From NCBI RefSeq assembly GCF_018255755.1, contig NZ_CP073766.1, positions 682,001 to 746,000 on the forward strand: DNA of 64,000 bases, in the 5' to 3' direction. A program made the position numbers and the translations under genes. The stretch comes from Chitinophaga sp. HK235. Its GTDB lineage: Bacteria; Bacteroidota; Bacteroidia; Chitinophagales; Chitinophagaceae. Numbering within the stretch: the first letter of the stretch is position 1; the number at the start of each line of letters is the position of its first letter. Under the pieces are notes generated by a model that searched no databases, was not told the DNA's origin, and saw nothing but the letters and a program-made list of their open reading frames with translations. Below are positions 1-8,051 of the stretch, in pieces.

Positions 1-77
1 TTGATATTTTGGTATTTTGACATTTTATAATCCCAATACCAAAATATCAAAATACCAGAATACCAAAATTCTCTAAC
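1..77. repeat. Inverted array of 8-nt tandem repeats
   Basis: Positions 1-16 pair perfectly with 35-50 (16-bp stem, 18-nt loop). The left side is built from octamers of the TATTTTGG type and the right side from four to five octamers of the CCAAAATA type, continuing to about 77, so both arms are short tandem repeats in opposite orientation. It lies between the window edge and the first gene. It may act as a terminator for a gene outside the window, or be one of several similar intergenic palindromes (22708-22763, 25489-25554). No coding capacity is seen. Confidence 0.7.
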
Positions 78-103
78 TTGCGGTCTTTAACAAATTGAAT
101 TAC

Positions 104-484
104 ATGTCTAAAACTTCTGTTATCGGGATTCTTGCTGTAGTGGTAGTGATTATTTGCGCATTTTTCCCGTGGGCTGCTATAGAAAGCCGGCACCTGGTTT
201 TTACAGGATTAAATACTACCGGGTCCAGCTATGGAGAACCGGGGAAACTGAATATTTTCCTGGGAGTAGCGGCGGCCCTCATCTTCCTGTCCAAAAATAA
301 ATGGGTAGCAAGAATGAACCTGTTTGTAGCTGGTTTCCTGTTGGCCTGGACCTTCCGTAATATGTTGCTTTTTTCGCGTTGTGAAGCTGGCATCTGCCCG
401 CAAACGGGCATTGCGCTCTATGTTTCAGTAGCAGCAGCGGCAGTGGTGTTTGTATGTGTACTGTTTACCCGTACACGTCCCTGA
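104..484 (+). CDS. Hypothetical four-helix inner-membrane protein
   Basis: The protein has 126 residues. I chose the ATG at 104 over an in-frame TTG at 95. Four hydrophobic stretches are visible, at about residues 5-24, 49-63, 70-88 and 104-122, joined by short loops, with a basic C-terminus. This suggests a small integral membrane protein. I do not recognise the family. It converges with the gene ending at 485 with no spacer, so the two 3' ends abut. No catalytic motif is visible; two cysteines (in RCEAGIC) lie in the loop before the last helix. Confidence 0.6.
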   Translation: MSKTSVIGILAVVVVIICAFFPWAAIESRHLVFTGLNTTGSSYGEPGKLNIFLGVAAALIFLSKNKWVARMNLFVAGFLLAWTFRNMLLFSRCEAGICPQTGIALYVSVAAAAVVFVCVLFTRTRP

Positions 485-1126
485 TCAGAATATTTTATGT
501 AATACCCACGCTCCGCAAAATACTCCGGCGCCCATTATCCAGTAACGTAATACAACTGGTAATGGGCGCTGGTTCGTTATTTTAGCTTTTATAAAACTGA
601 ATACTGTTAATCCGAGGAAAACCAGCATCATACTGGTTTGTGAGGCAGCCCCGAAATTCTCGTTGGACAAATAAGGTCCGAACGACAAAGACGCTCCCAG
701 TAAAAAAAAGAAGGCAGCAAATAAAGCACTGCGTACAGCACGGCTACGGTTAAACGTAGTTTCCACTACCTGTTCCTGCTGAAGGGTGGTTTCCCATAAT
801 ACAGCATCTTTTTTCATTTCATCCTCAATATGGGCGATGGTGTTGTCATGGATGTCCAGCTTTTGCAGCTTCTGTCGTTCTTCATCAGACAGGAGGAGGC
901 TATCATGCTGGGCATCGCCTTTATTGGCCTGGTAGGTGCTATATATTACCAGGAGGCTTCCGGCGATACAGATGCCCAGATGGATATTGTAGAAGGTTTG
1001 CACTTCCATGGGGAAGGTCTGCATGACCTGGGTAGCAAAAAATAGCAGGAACAATCCATCGGGAAAGCCAATCATGAAGTCGGTTTTCCACCCGGAACTG
1101 CGGATGGCTTTATGTGATGCTGTCAT
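485..1126 (-). CDS. VIT1/CCC1-like membrane protein
   Basis: The protein has 213 residues. An N-terminal segment reads DFMIGFPDGLFLLFFAT, which resembles the first helix of VIT1/CCC1 vacuolar-iron-transporter-like proteins (DGL motif followed by a hydrophobic run). A charged, helical region at about residues 65-125 (rich in D, E, K, Q) is followed by three hydrophobic segments at about 132-155, 165-182 and 192-210. The arrangement (two helices, acidic cytosolic domain, three helices) fits the VIT1 fold, in which acidic residues bind Fe or Mn. The family call is an inference from pattern. It lies 9 nt downstream of rocD on the same strand and may be co-transcribed with it. Confidence 0.5.
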   Translation of the reverse strand: MTASHKAIRSSGWKTDFMIGFPDGLFLLFFATQVMQTFPMEVQTFYNIHLGICIAGSLLVIYSTYQANKGDAQHDSLLLSDEERQKLQKLDIHDNTIAHIEDEMKKDAVLWETTLQQEQVVETTFNRSRAVRSALFAAFFFLLGASLSFGPYLSNENFGAASQTSMMLVFLGLTVFSFIKAKITNQRPLPVVLRYWIMGAGVFCGAWVLHKIF

Positions 1127-1135
1127 ACTTTCCAG

Positions 1136-2374
1136 TTAGCGGAATGCCTTTTCCATGCTTTTTTGAATGATCTGAACGCAGTCCGTTACCTGGGTGGCAT
1201 TGATGACCAGCGGTGGTGCAAAACGGATTTTATCGCCGTGTGTGGGTTTGGCCAGCAGGCCATTTTCTTTCAGTGTAAGGCACAGGTCCCAGGCTGCTTC
1301 CGGATCCGGATGTTTGATGACGATAGCGTTTAACAACCCTTTACCACGGATAGTAGTGATAAAAGGTGATTGCAGCTCCTGCAGACCGTTGCGTAGCAAC
1401 TGGCCCATCGCTACGGCATTCTCGGCCATCTTCTCATCTTTCAATACCTGCAGTGCTGTAATAGCAACTTTACAGGCAAGCGGGTTGCCACCGTACGTAG
1501 AACCATGTTCACCTGGTTTGATGGTCAGCATGATTTCATCATCCGCAAGGACTGCACTTACCGGCAGGGTTCCGCCGGATAAGGCTTTACCCAGTATCAG
1601 AATATCAGGACGTACATTTTCATGGTCGCAGGCCAGCATACGGCCGGTACGGGCAAGGCCTGTCTGTATTTCATCGGCGATGAATAATACATTGGCATCC
1701 TGGCAATAGGCGCGGGCTTTAGACAGATAGCCGTCGTCCGGCACTACCACGCCAGCTTCTCCCTGGATTGGCTCTACCAGAAAACCAGCTACGGTTTTGT
1801 CTTGTAAGGCCTGTTCCAGTGCTGTCAGGTTGTTGTAAGGGATCACCTCGTAACCCGTCATATAGGGCCCGAAGTTATTGCGGGCTACCGGGTCGGTGCT
1901 GAAAGAAATCACATTCAGGGTACGGCCATGGAAATTGTTGGCGCAGACAATGATCTTTGCCTTGTTTTCCGGAATACCCTTTACTATATAAGCCCAGTGC
2001 CGGCAGAGTTTCAGCGCTGTTTCCACCGCCTCCACACCCGTATTCATGGGCAATACTTTATCATAACCAAAATAATCGGTAATAAATCTGGCATATTCTC
2101 CCAGCAAGTCACTGTGAAATGCACGGGAAGTCAATGTCAGTTTCTGCGCCTGTTCTATCAGTGACGCAATGATCCGGGGATGGCAGTGTCCCTGGTTAAC
2201 AGCTGAATAGCCGGAAAGAAAATCGTAATAACGCTTACCGTCCACATCCCATAAAAAAACACCCTCTCCACGCTCCAGTACTACCGGTAAAGGGTGGTAG
2301 TTGTGGGCGCCGTATTGCTCTTCCAGTCCAAGAAAATGCTGTGTCCTTTCGCTTATCGTAAATGCTGGTATCAT
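1136..2374 (-). CDS. rocD: Ornithine--oxo-acid transaminase
   Basis: A class III PLP-dependent aminotransferase of 412 residues, the usual length for ornithine aminotransferase. It converts ornithine plus 2-oxoglutarate to glutamate semialdehyde plus glutamate in the cytosol. Visible are the PLP-contacting Asp234 (in IADEIQTG), the Schiff-base Lys263 (in LILGKALSGG), the GHCHP stretch near residue 62 and the STYGGNPLA segment near residue 292. Its product is the substrate of the dehydrogenase encoded at 35413-37044 (pruA), so arginine/ornithine breakdown to glutamate is covered within the window although the genes are unlinked. A TATTTTTG box at 2386-2379 (minus strand) ends 5 nt before the ATG, suggesting a leaderless or near-leaderless mRNA. 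Confidence 0.92.
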   Translation of the reverse strand: MIPAFTISERTQHFLGLEEQYGAHNYHPLPVVLERGEGVFLWDVDGKRYYDFLSGYSAVNQGHCHPRIIASLIEQAQKLTLTSRAFHSDLLGEYARFITDYFGYDKVLPMNTGVEAVETALKLCRHWAYIVKGIPENKAKIIVCANNFHGRTLNVISFSTDPVARNNFGPYMTGYEVIPYNNLTALEQALQDKTVAGFLVEPIQGEAGVVVPDDGYLSKARAYCQDANVLFIADEIQTGLARTGRMLACDHENVRPDILILGKALSGGTLPVSAVLADDEIMLTIKPGEHGSTYGGNPLACKVAITALQVLKDEKMAENAVAMGQLLRNGLQELQSPFITTIRGKGLLNAIVIKHPDPEAAWDLCLTLKENGLLAKPTHGDKIRFAPPLVINATQVTDCVQIIQKSMEKAFR

Positions 2375-2378
2375 ATCC

Positions 2379-2386
2379 CAAAAATA
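2379..2386 (-). promoter_or_regulatory. -7 box of the rocD promoter
   Basis: The minus strand reads TATTTTTG, matching the Bacteroidota -7 consensus TAnnTTTG, and ends 5 nt before the rocD ATG at 2374. The -33 element is weak (a TTTT run about 17 nt upstream). Transcription should start at or next to the start codon. Confidence 0.5.
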
Positions 2387-2492
2387 CGGAATCGGGATGA
2401 ATTAAAATCGCAAAGGACGCAAAGTGAGCCAGGAATGCAGTGAATGCGGAAATTTAACACCGTGCCCAATTTTTCCTGTAGTGACAGCAGTA

Positions 2493-3521
2493 CTATAACT
2501 TATCGTAATATAAGGAATAGGACATCTGGCTGCAACCGCCTACTATGCCGAGGCCGTTAGCAACATTGTTACGTAGCTGGATGGCCTGTATCAGGCTGTT
2601 AAGACCCGGGTTACGCCTTACTTTTTCGTAGGTCAGCAGAAAGTTGTAATAATCCGGACTCACGGATTTTACATTGACCAGTACGCGGCCAATTGGAGGA
2701 TCCCCGCCTTCAGTACTGCCGGCAGTAAGCGCAGTGGCATTGATGTACAGCAGGGTATTGAGCGGCTTGTTGCTATTCTGTGTAAACAGAATACTGTTAT
2801 AGTTTTCATTGAGCCCGCCCACCTGATTGTTGTCTGCATTTTCATCCTGCGTATAGCAGGGGATGCGGAGATAACTGTTCAGGTAGAGGGTGTCTTTATA
2901 GAAAGTGACACCGGGCAGATCTTTCACCTGATTAAAAAGTGCGCGGCGGTCTCTCACCCTGTACCGTTGCTGGTTATAGAAAAAAACAGTGTCCAGCTGT
3001 ACCATTTGTTTAAGGGCTTCCATCACAATAAATTGTTTGGCGCTAGACCCCTGTATATTAAAATGAAACCTTAACACCGGTCGGCCGTTGAGCGTGGTAC
3101 GGAGCGTATCCTGTAGCTCCACCTTGATGGGGCCCGGAGTTACAGGAAAGGCGGTAGCAAGACCTACACCCGGCATTTCCACCTTCACCTTGTAGGCTCT
3201 GTTGCTTTCTATTCGGGTGTTGCCCCTGTAAAAGGCCATGTTGGTACTGGTGTCCTTCACATAATGCAATTGTTCAAGCAGGGTTCCGTTCATGTCCTGA
3301 AGCTGAACAGTGGCGTCTGTTATCGTTTCAAAATTATTATCAACATCCTGTCCTACCGACTTGCTTTTGCCAATACGCATCTCCACTTTTTTACCAGCCA
3401 CCAGTTCACTGTATACAACAGCCCTGGGCTTACTTCCGGAAGGAGGAACCGGTAGTTCGTGTATACATCCTGTTAAAACTGCAACACTAAAAACGCACAA
3501 AAATTGAAACAGGTACTTCAT
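2493..3521 (-). CDS. DUF4249 outer-membrane lipoprotein
   Basis: The protein has 342 residues from the ATG at 3521; a GTG at 3524 overlaps the stop of the preceding receptor gene. It begins with a lipoprotein signal (hydrophobic run, then VLTGC lipobox, Cys about residue 19). The rest is a beta-rich DUF4249 protein. This family is typically encoded directly after a TonB-dependent receptor in Bacteroidota and is thought to be its surface-exposed partner, much as SusD is to SusC. Here it follows such a receptor with no intergenic gap, so it is the last gene of the sigma/FecR/receptor locus. The ligand cannot be told from sequence. Confidence 0.85.
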   Translation of the reverse strand: MKYLFQFLCVFSVAVLTGCIHELPVPPSGSKPRAVVYSELVAGKKVEMRIGKSKSVGQDVDNNFETITDATVQLQDMNGTLLEQLHYVKDTSTNMAFYRGNTRIESNRAYKVKVEMPGVGLATAFPVTPGPIKVELQDTLRTTLNGRPVLRFHFNIQGSSAKQFIVMEALKQMVQLDTVFFYNQQRYRVRDRRALFNQVKDLPGVTFYKDTLYLNSYLRIPCYTQDENADNNQVGGLNENYNSILFTQNSNKPLNTLLYINATALTAGSTEGGDPPIGRVLVNVKSVSPDYYNFLLTYEKVRRNPGLNSLIQAIQLRNNVANGLGIVGGCSQMSYSLYYDKL

Positions 3522-3523
3522 CA

Positions 3524-6232
3524 CTAAAATTTGAGTGTGTAACTGATATATGGTAATGTCCGGAATAAACTGTATTGATACAGCTGCAACGGATAAATTT
3601 CATCATAGGTCGTAGTAACAAACTGGTCGTAACTCACAATAAACGGATTGCTACGGGAATAGATGTTGTAGATACCGGCTGTGAGTGTATGGTAGATAGC
3701 GTTAGTATGGCCAAGGTAAATGTTGGTGCCCAGGTCAAGATGATGTACGGCTCTTAACCGGAAATTGTTAAGCCGTGTGATATATGGCAGATAATTGATC
3801 TGGTTATTGGCAAAAGGTGAATAACGTTCGTCCAGCTTACCATTGATGTTGCGGCCCCAGTCGTAGTCAGGGAATATCTGTGCCGGGAGGGTGAATGGTG
3901 CACCGCTGGAGAATTTCCAGGAGGCAGACAGACTCCATCCGGGCTTCAGCCGGTATTTGAGCGCCAGTGAAAGATTGTGGCGGCGGTCTTCTTTGTAAGG
4001 GAACATTTTACCGGCGTTCATACGGGAAAACTCACGCCAGGCCCAGGCCAGCGTGTAAGAGAAAATACCGGTCAGCCTGCCGGTGTTTTTTTCCAGCAAT
4101 AATTCGCTGCCATAATTGTAGCCTTTGCCACTGATTACTTTTTTCTCCCACAGATCGGAGTTGTCGAAGATGTTGAGCACCGTATTGGTGGCAACGAGAT
4201 CATTCAGTTGTTTGTAGTAGATATTGACATTGAACCGCCATTTGTTGTCCCACTGTTTCTGATAGGAGAGGCTGTAGGAATAGGCTTGTTCAGGTTTGAT
4301 ATTTTCAGTGCTGGGCACCCACAGGTCGGTGGGCAGATTGATTACAGGGGTGGTCAGCTGGTGAATGAACTGTGTCATCTGGGCGTAGGAAGCCTGAATA
4401 TACTGGGCATTCGGCAGATTCCACCGTATCATCAGACGTGGCTGGAGACTGGAATAAAAAGAATGGCTTTGTGCCAGTGCGCCCAGGTGGAGCCCGGGTC
4501 TTACAATGAATTTATCATTGTTGAAACGCAGCTCATCTTCCCCATATAAGGTGAATTCAGACATGTAATATTTGGGTGCTTCACGTTTGATGGCATCACC
4601 CGGATTTACGTTACTGGTGTAGGCTGTGGGCGCAAAATTATGGTAAGTGTAGCCACCGCCGAAAGACAGCCGCTGTGTATTGCTGATGGTAAACTCTGTT
4701 TCATTGTGCAGGGCGATATCCCTGTTTCTGGATACCCCTTTCCCGTTGATCAGTAATGATTGGTCAGGAGGGATTTTAATGATGGCACTCTGGGAAAACA
4801 GGTTGTAAAAACGACTATAGCTGGCAGTGGTATTGGTAAATATCCTGGGAGTGATCACCTTGGTCCATTTGAGGGCAGCCGTGATATTGCTCCAGGCAAA
4901 TTTATAATCTTCCGGAAGCGGGAATAAGATGTTGTCTTTAGGGATAGTCATGTTATCCTGCCCTTTGTAGAAGCTGAGGTAGATCCTGTTTTTGTTGTTG
5001 ATGATCTGGTTCAGCTTGAAGTTAACATCATAGAGCGCATATTTCCCGTACTGTCTGGTGAGTTGTCTTCCATACAGCCCATCGATCAGGGATCGGCGGA
5101 AGGAGAGGAACATGGCGCTTTTATCCTTAACGAAGGGGCCTTCCAGTTCTGTGCTGGCCGATACCGGGCTGATGGTGGCTTTGCCGTGCCAGCCTTTCAT
5201 GTTACCGTCTTTGGTGCGGATATCCACAACAGAAGACAGGCGGCCGCCGTAGCGGGCAGGGAAGGCATCTTTATAGAGAGACACGTCTTTCAGTGCGTCA
5301 CCGTTGAATATGGAGAACAGTCCAAAGAGGTGGCCGGTATGATAGAGTGGAACACCATCGAGCAGGTAAAGGTTCTGGTCGGCACCACCACCACGTATCA
5401 GCAGGTTACTGCTGCTTTCGAGGGAGCTGCCGGTACCGGGATAAAGCTGAAGGGATTTCAGCACATCCTTTTCGCCAAGCAGCGCCGGGAAGTTGGAAAC
5501 GTAGCCTACCGGCATTTTGATATAGCCGGCCTGCAGTGTTACTGAGTCCTGGTCGCCTGTCACGACTACTGGTTGCAGCGGGTTGCGGGGCTCCATATGG
5601 ATGTCGAGCTGGCCGTCGTCGGGAGGGGGCAGGCGCTGTGTCACTGTTTCGTAGCCTACATGAGAGAAGACGATACTGGTACAGCTGTCTGGCACCTGGA
5701 TGCTAAAGAAGCCATAAGAGTTGCTGATGGTGCCTTTGCGGGTGACCGGGTCGTAAATGGAGGCGCCGATGATGATTTCCTTACTGTTTTCTTCCTTTAC
5801 AAACCCGCTGATGGTATAATATTGGGTTTGGGAGGTTTCCCGCAGCAGAAAGATTTTACCATTGATAGCGGCGGCCTGAATACCGGTACCTTGCAGGATG
5901 CTGGTAAGCACCTGTCCGGTACTGTGTTCATTGCCTGTTAACTGCACTTTTTTGTTGAGATGCAGAAAACTGGAGCTATAGGAGATATTGATGCCGGTCT
6001 GGCGCTGGATGTCCTGTATGTAGAAGAGGATGGAACCTTCTTTGGCTGGCGGTGAATAAGACTGTTGCAGGATAGCGTCCTGCTTGGTTTGCGCGCGCAA
6101 ATGTGCCGCCGGCAGTATCAGCAGAAGGTAATGAAAGGCATATCTGATAAAATGGTTTAGTAAGCTACTTGCTGATGACGATCGTATCGCCTTCCTGTCT
6201 GTAGTTGAAACCAAGCAAAAGTTGTAATTCAT
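3524..6232 (-). CDS. TonB-dependent receptor with STN and carboxypeptidase-like domains
   Basis: An outer-membrane active transporter of about 902 residues. The order is signal peptide, a secretin/TonB N-terminal (STN) domain (LFYIQDIQRQTGINISYSSS), a carboxypeptidase-regulatory-like domain (ISGFVKEENSKEIIIGASI), a plug domain (LLIRGGGADQNLYLLDGVP) and a 22-strand-type barrel ending in aromatic F. The STN domain is the part that contacts an anti-sigma factor, which fits the FecR gene just upstream. The start is uncertain: no ATG lies at the FecR stop, and the nearest in-frame ATG is at 6232, inside fecR. That places the hydrophobic signal core (HYLLLILPAAHLRAQ) unusually late, at about residues 34-48. 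DUF4249 follows immediately. Confidence 0.85.
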   Translation of the reverse strand: MNYNFCLVSTTDRKAIRSSSASSLLNHFIRYAFHYLLLILPAAHLRAQTKQDAILQQSYSPPAKEGSILFYIQDIQRQTGINISYSSSFLHLNKKVQLTGNEHSTGQVLTSILQGTGIQAAAINGKIFLLRETSQTQYYTISGFVKEENSKEIIIGASIYDPVTRKGTISNSYGFFSIQVPDSCTSIVFSHVGYETVTQRLPPPDDGQLDIHMEPRNPLQPVVVTGDQDSVTLQAGYIKMPVGYVSNFPALLGEKDVLKSLQLYPGTGSSLESSSNLLIRGGGADQNLYLLDGVPLYHTGHLFGLFSIFNGDALKDVSLYKDAFPARYGGRLSSVVDIRTKDGNMKGWHGKATISPVSASTELEGPFVKDKSAMFLSFRRSLIDGLYGRQLTRQYGKYALYDVNFKLNQIINNKNRIYLSFYKGQDNMTIPKDNILFPLPEDYKFAWSNITAALKWTKVITPRIFTNTTASYSRFYNLFSQSAIIKIPPDQSLLINGKGVSRNRDIALHNETEFTISNTQRLSFGGGYTYHNFAPTAYTSNVNPGDAIKREAPKYYMSEFTLYGEDELRFNNDKFIVRPGLHLGALAQSHSFYSSLQPRLMIRWNLPNAQYIQASYAQMTQFIHQLTTPVINLPTDLWVPSTENIKPEQAYSYSLSYQKQWDNKWRFNVNIYYKQLNDLVATNTVLNIFDNSDLWEKKVISGKGYNYGSELLLEKNTGRLTGIFSYTLAWAWREFSRMNAGKMFPYKEDRRHNLSLALKYRLKPGWSLSASWKFSSGAPFTLPAQIFPDYDWGRNINGKLDERYSPFANNQINYLPYITRLNNFRLRAVHHLDLGTNIYLGHTNAIYHTLTAGIYNIYSRSNPFIVSYDQFVTTTYDEIYPLQLYQYSLFRTLPYISYTLKF

Positions 6233-7130
6233 GCAAAACCTCGTCACAAGACTGGTCCTGGAAGCTGATCGTAGCTTTCTGCTGGGCAGCAGTAGCCTGA
6301 TAACTATCCTCAATCCTGATGACTTTACCGTAAAAGTCGGCTAATTGTGGCAATATTTCAACAAGTGATTGATCATTAAATTGCAAAATTCCGGTTTTCC
6401 ATGCCATAAAGTTGGGATCATCGTTGTCGGCAGCACTGAGCTGACCATCTCCCCAAGTGCCTTTTTGGCCACTGGTAAGGATTACAGAGGATGTGTCGTT
6501 TTCCATGCCCAGTTTTACCTTACCGGAGGTAACGATAACGGTTGTATGGGCATCGACTGTTTTTACGGTAAAGGAGGTACCCAGTACTTCTACAATAGAC
6601 TGGTTAGGTGTTTTTACCACGAAAGGATGGCGCGGGTCAACGGCTACCTCGAAGTAGGCTTCGCCTTCGAGCTCTACCACACGTTCGGCTCCTTCGGAAT
6701 ATTTGATTCTGGCGCCTGGGCGCAGGGTGATCATGGATTTGTCTGACAGTTCCAGGCTTTTGATTTTACCATCGTTGGCAGCCAGTTCCTGTACTTTCAA
6801 TGACGGACGGCTGGCGAGCCACCAGGCGCCGGCAGTCAGCGCTATTAATAATACAGCCGCCGCTGCGTATTTAATGGTGGCCATGCGGATAGTCCTGACA
6901 GGCGCTGCCTGATGAAGGGCTCGGTCTACTTTATTCCACGCGGCTGCAGTATCAAATTGTTTTTGCTGAGGGAGACGGCTGGGAGTGTCCTGCCATATCT
7001 GCCGGGTTTTCTGGTATTCCGCCTCATTTTCCGCAGATGCCTCCCGCCATTGCTGAAGAACAGCGTCTTCTTCAGGTGAGGACTGCGATGACAGTTGCTT
7101 GGCGACTATTTCATATATGTAGGTATCCAT
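6165..7130 (-). CDS. FecR-family anti-sigma factor
   Basis: The protein has 321 residues from the ATG at 7130, chosen over an upstream in-frame start at 7166 because the family begins with a short cytosolic helix region (MDTYIYEIVAKQL). The cytosolic sigma-binding part covers about residues 1-80, with one transmembrane segment at about 86-107 (YAAAAVLLIALTAGAWWLA). The periplasmic FecR domain follows (GEAYFEVAVDPRHPFVVKT, then VLGTSFTVKT) and a C-terminal STN-like subdomain at about 240-321. It should relay the ligand-loaded state of the neighbouring receptor to the sigma factor encoded just upstream. It overlaps the start of the receptor gene. Confidence 0.9.
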   Translation of the reverse strand: MDTYIYEIVAKQLSSQSSPEEDAVLQQWREASAENEAEYQKTRQIWQDTPSRLPQQKQFDTAAAWNKVDRALHQAAPVRTIRMATIKYAAAAVLLIALTAGAWWLASRPSLKVQELAANDGKIKSLELSDKSMITLRPGARIKYSEGAERVVELEGEAYFEVAVDPRHPFVVKTPNQSIVEVLGTSFTVKTVDAHTTVIVTSGKVKLGMENDTSSVILTSGQKGTWGDGQLSAADNDDPNFMAWKTGILQFNDQSLVEILPQLADFYGKVIRIEDSYQATAAQQKATISFQDQSCDEVLHELQLLLGFNYRQEGDTIVISK

Positions 7131-7184
7131 GTTAATTACAGTGTGCTCTAAAGTTAAAACGGGCAAAGGTGGTCATACCCCCTA

Positions 7185-7745
7185 TTATTTGTTAAATATA
7201 TTTAACAAAAAAAATAAAATCCCGGGTAACCCATACTGGCCCAGGTATTTACGGAGCAGTTTAAGGGCTCTCCCCATATAGTTCTCAACCGTTTTGGCAG
7301 ACAATCCCAGCTTGGTGGCAGCCTGTTGGTGCGTCATACCTTGAAGGCGGCAACAGGTGAACACCTCCCTGCATTGAGGGGGGAGGTTGGCAATTGCCTC
7401 ATAAATCAGCTGTTCATAAAAAGGCTTGGCTTCTTTTATTTCCAGGGCATCGGGATCATCACTGACATCCGCCACCCATTCAAAGCCTTTGTTGCCTGCC
7501 TCCTCAGCATTCCGCTTTCGCAAAACTGAGATGGAATTATTACGTACAGCCCTGTACAGATAGGCTTTTATATTCGGAATACCGATCAATTCCCGGTGTT
7601 TCTGCCATAGTTTGATAAATGTTTCCTGTACTACATCTTCTGCAGCAGCATCATCATCCAGAAAACTATTTGCGTAATTACACAACTCACCATACAGGGA
7701 ATGGAAAAGCTCATTATATGCTTGATAAGAAGGTGATGTTATCAT
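7185..7745 (-). CDS. ECF RNA polymerase sigma factor
   Basis: The protein has 186 residues, a normal length for an ECF (group 4) sigma factor. Region 2 includes DVVQETFIKLWQ, which binds the core polymerase and the -10 element. Region 4 has a helix-turn-helix (GMTHQQAATKLGLSAKTVEN) near residues 135-165. It is the first gene of a four-gene minus-strand locus (sigma, FecR, TonB receptor, DUF4249). By analogy with FecI/FecR/FecA it should transcribe the receptor genes when the receptor binds its ligand. The C-terminus ends in a hydrophobic tail (GLPGILFFLLNIFNK), unusual for this family and perhaps membrane-associated. Confidence 0.92.
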   Translation of the reverse strand: MITSPSYQAYNELFHSLYGELCNYANSFLDDDAAAEDVVQETFIKLWQKHRELIGIPNIKAYLYRAVRNNSISVLRKRNAEEAGNKGFEWVADVSDDPDALEIKEAKPFYEQLIYEAIANLPPQCREVFTCCRLQGMTHQQAATKLGLSAKTVENYMGRALKLLRKYLGQYGLPGILFFLLNIFNK

Positions 7746-8051
7746 TTAACCTTCAAAGAGTTTTTAATGATGAATTGAACCCCGCTAATGTAGGTATTTT
7801 TTATTTTTCCTCAATAGGGGGATACCCTAATTTCTGCGTTATCAGTGTATAACGCCTAAGCCTATATGCTGTAATGTCTTTTCAGTTTTTAGTTTGTGTT
7901 TTTTTAGTTACCACCGGTTGCATAGTTATTATGCAACCGTTTTTTTATCATTTCTATAATCTTCACCGATACTGGTGCAATTTTCGGCATTATTTGTAAT
8001 CCGGTGCCCAGGCCTGTAACTTAGGCGCCTGCTGATAATGGCACAAAAAGC
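7746..8051. other. Intergenic region between divergent sigma-factor and GH3 genes
   Basis: These 306 bases contain no convincing ORF. They hold a 7-bp hairpin (GCGTTAT at 7836-7842 with ATAACGC at 7849-7855) and a strong plus-strand terminator at 7915-7945. Because the only upstream gene runs on the minus strand, the terminator would end a plus-strand transcript that starts inside this region, so a small RNA is possible. Confidence 0.5.
7915..7945 (+). terminator. Intrinsic terminator upstream of GH3 gene
   Basis: CGGTTGCATA at 7915-7924 pairs with TATGCAACCG at 7930-7939 (10 bp, 5-nt loop) and is followed by a run of seven T on the plus strand. On the minus strand no T run follows, so it reads as a plus-strand terminator. 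No plus-strand gene precedes it. Confidence 0.75.

Noticed and set aside
1..77. CRISPR-like repeats
   Set aside because: The units are 8 nt with no spacers; they are a hairpin of simple repeats. No CRISPR array or cas gene was seen anywhere in the window.
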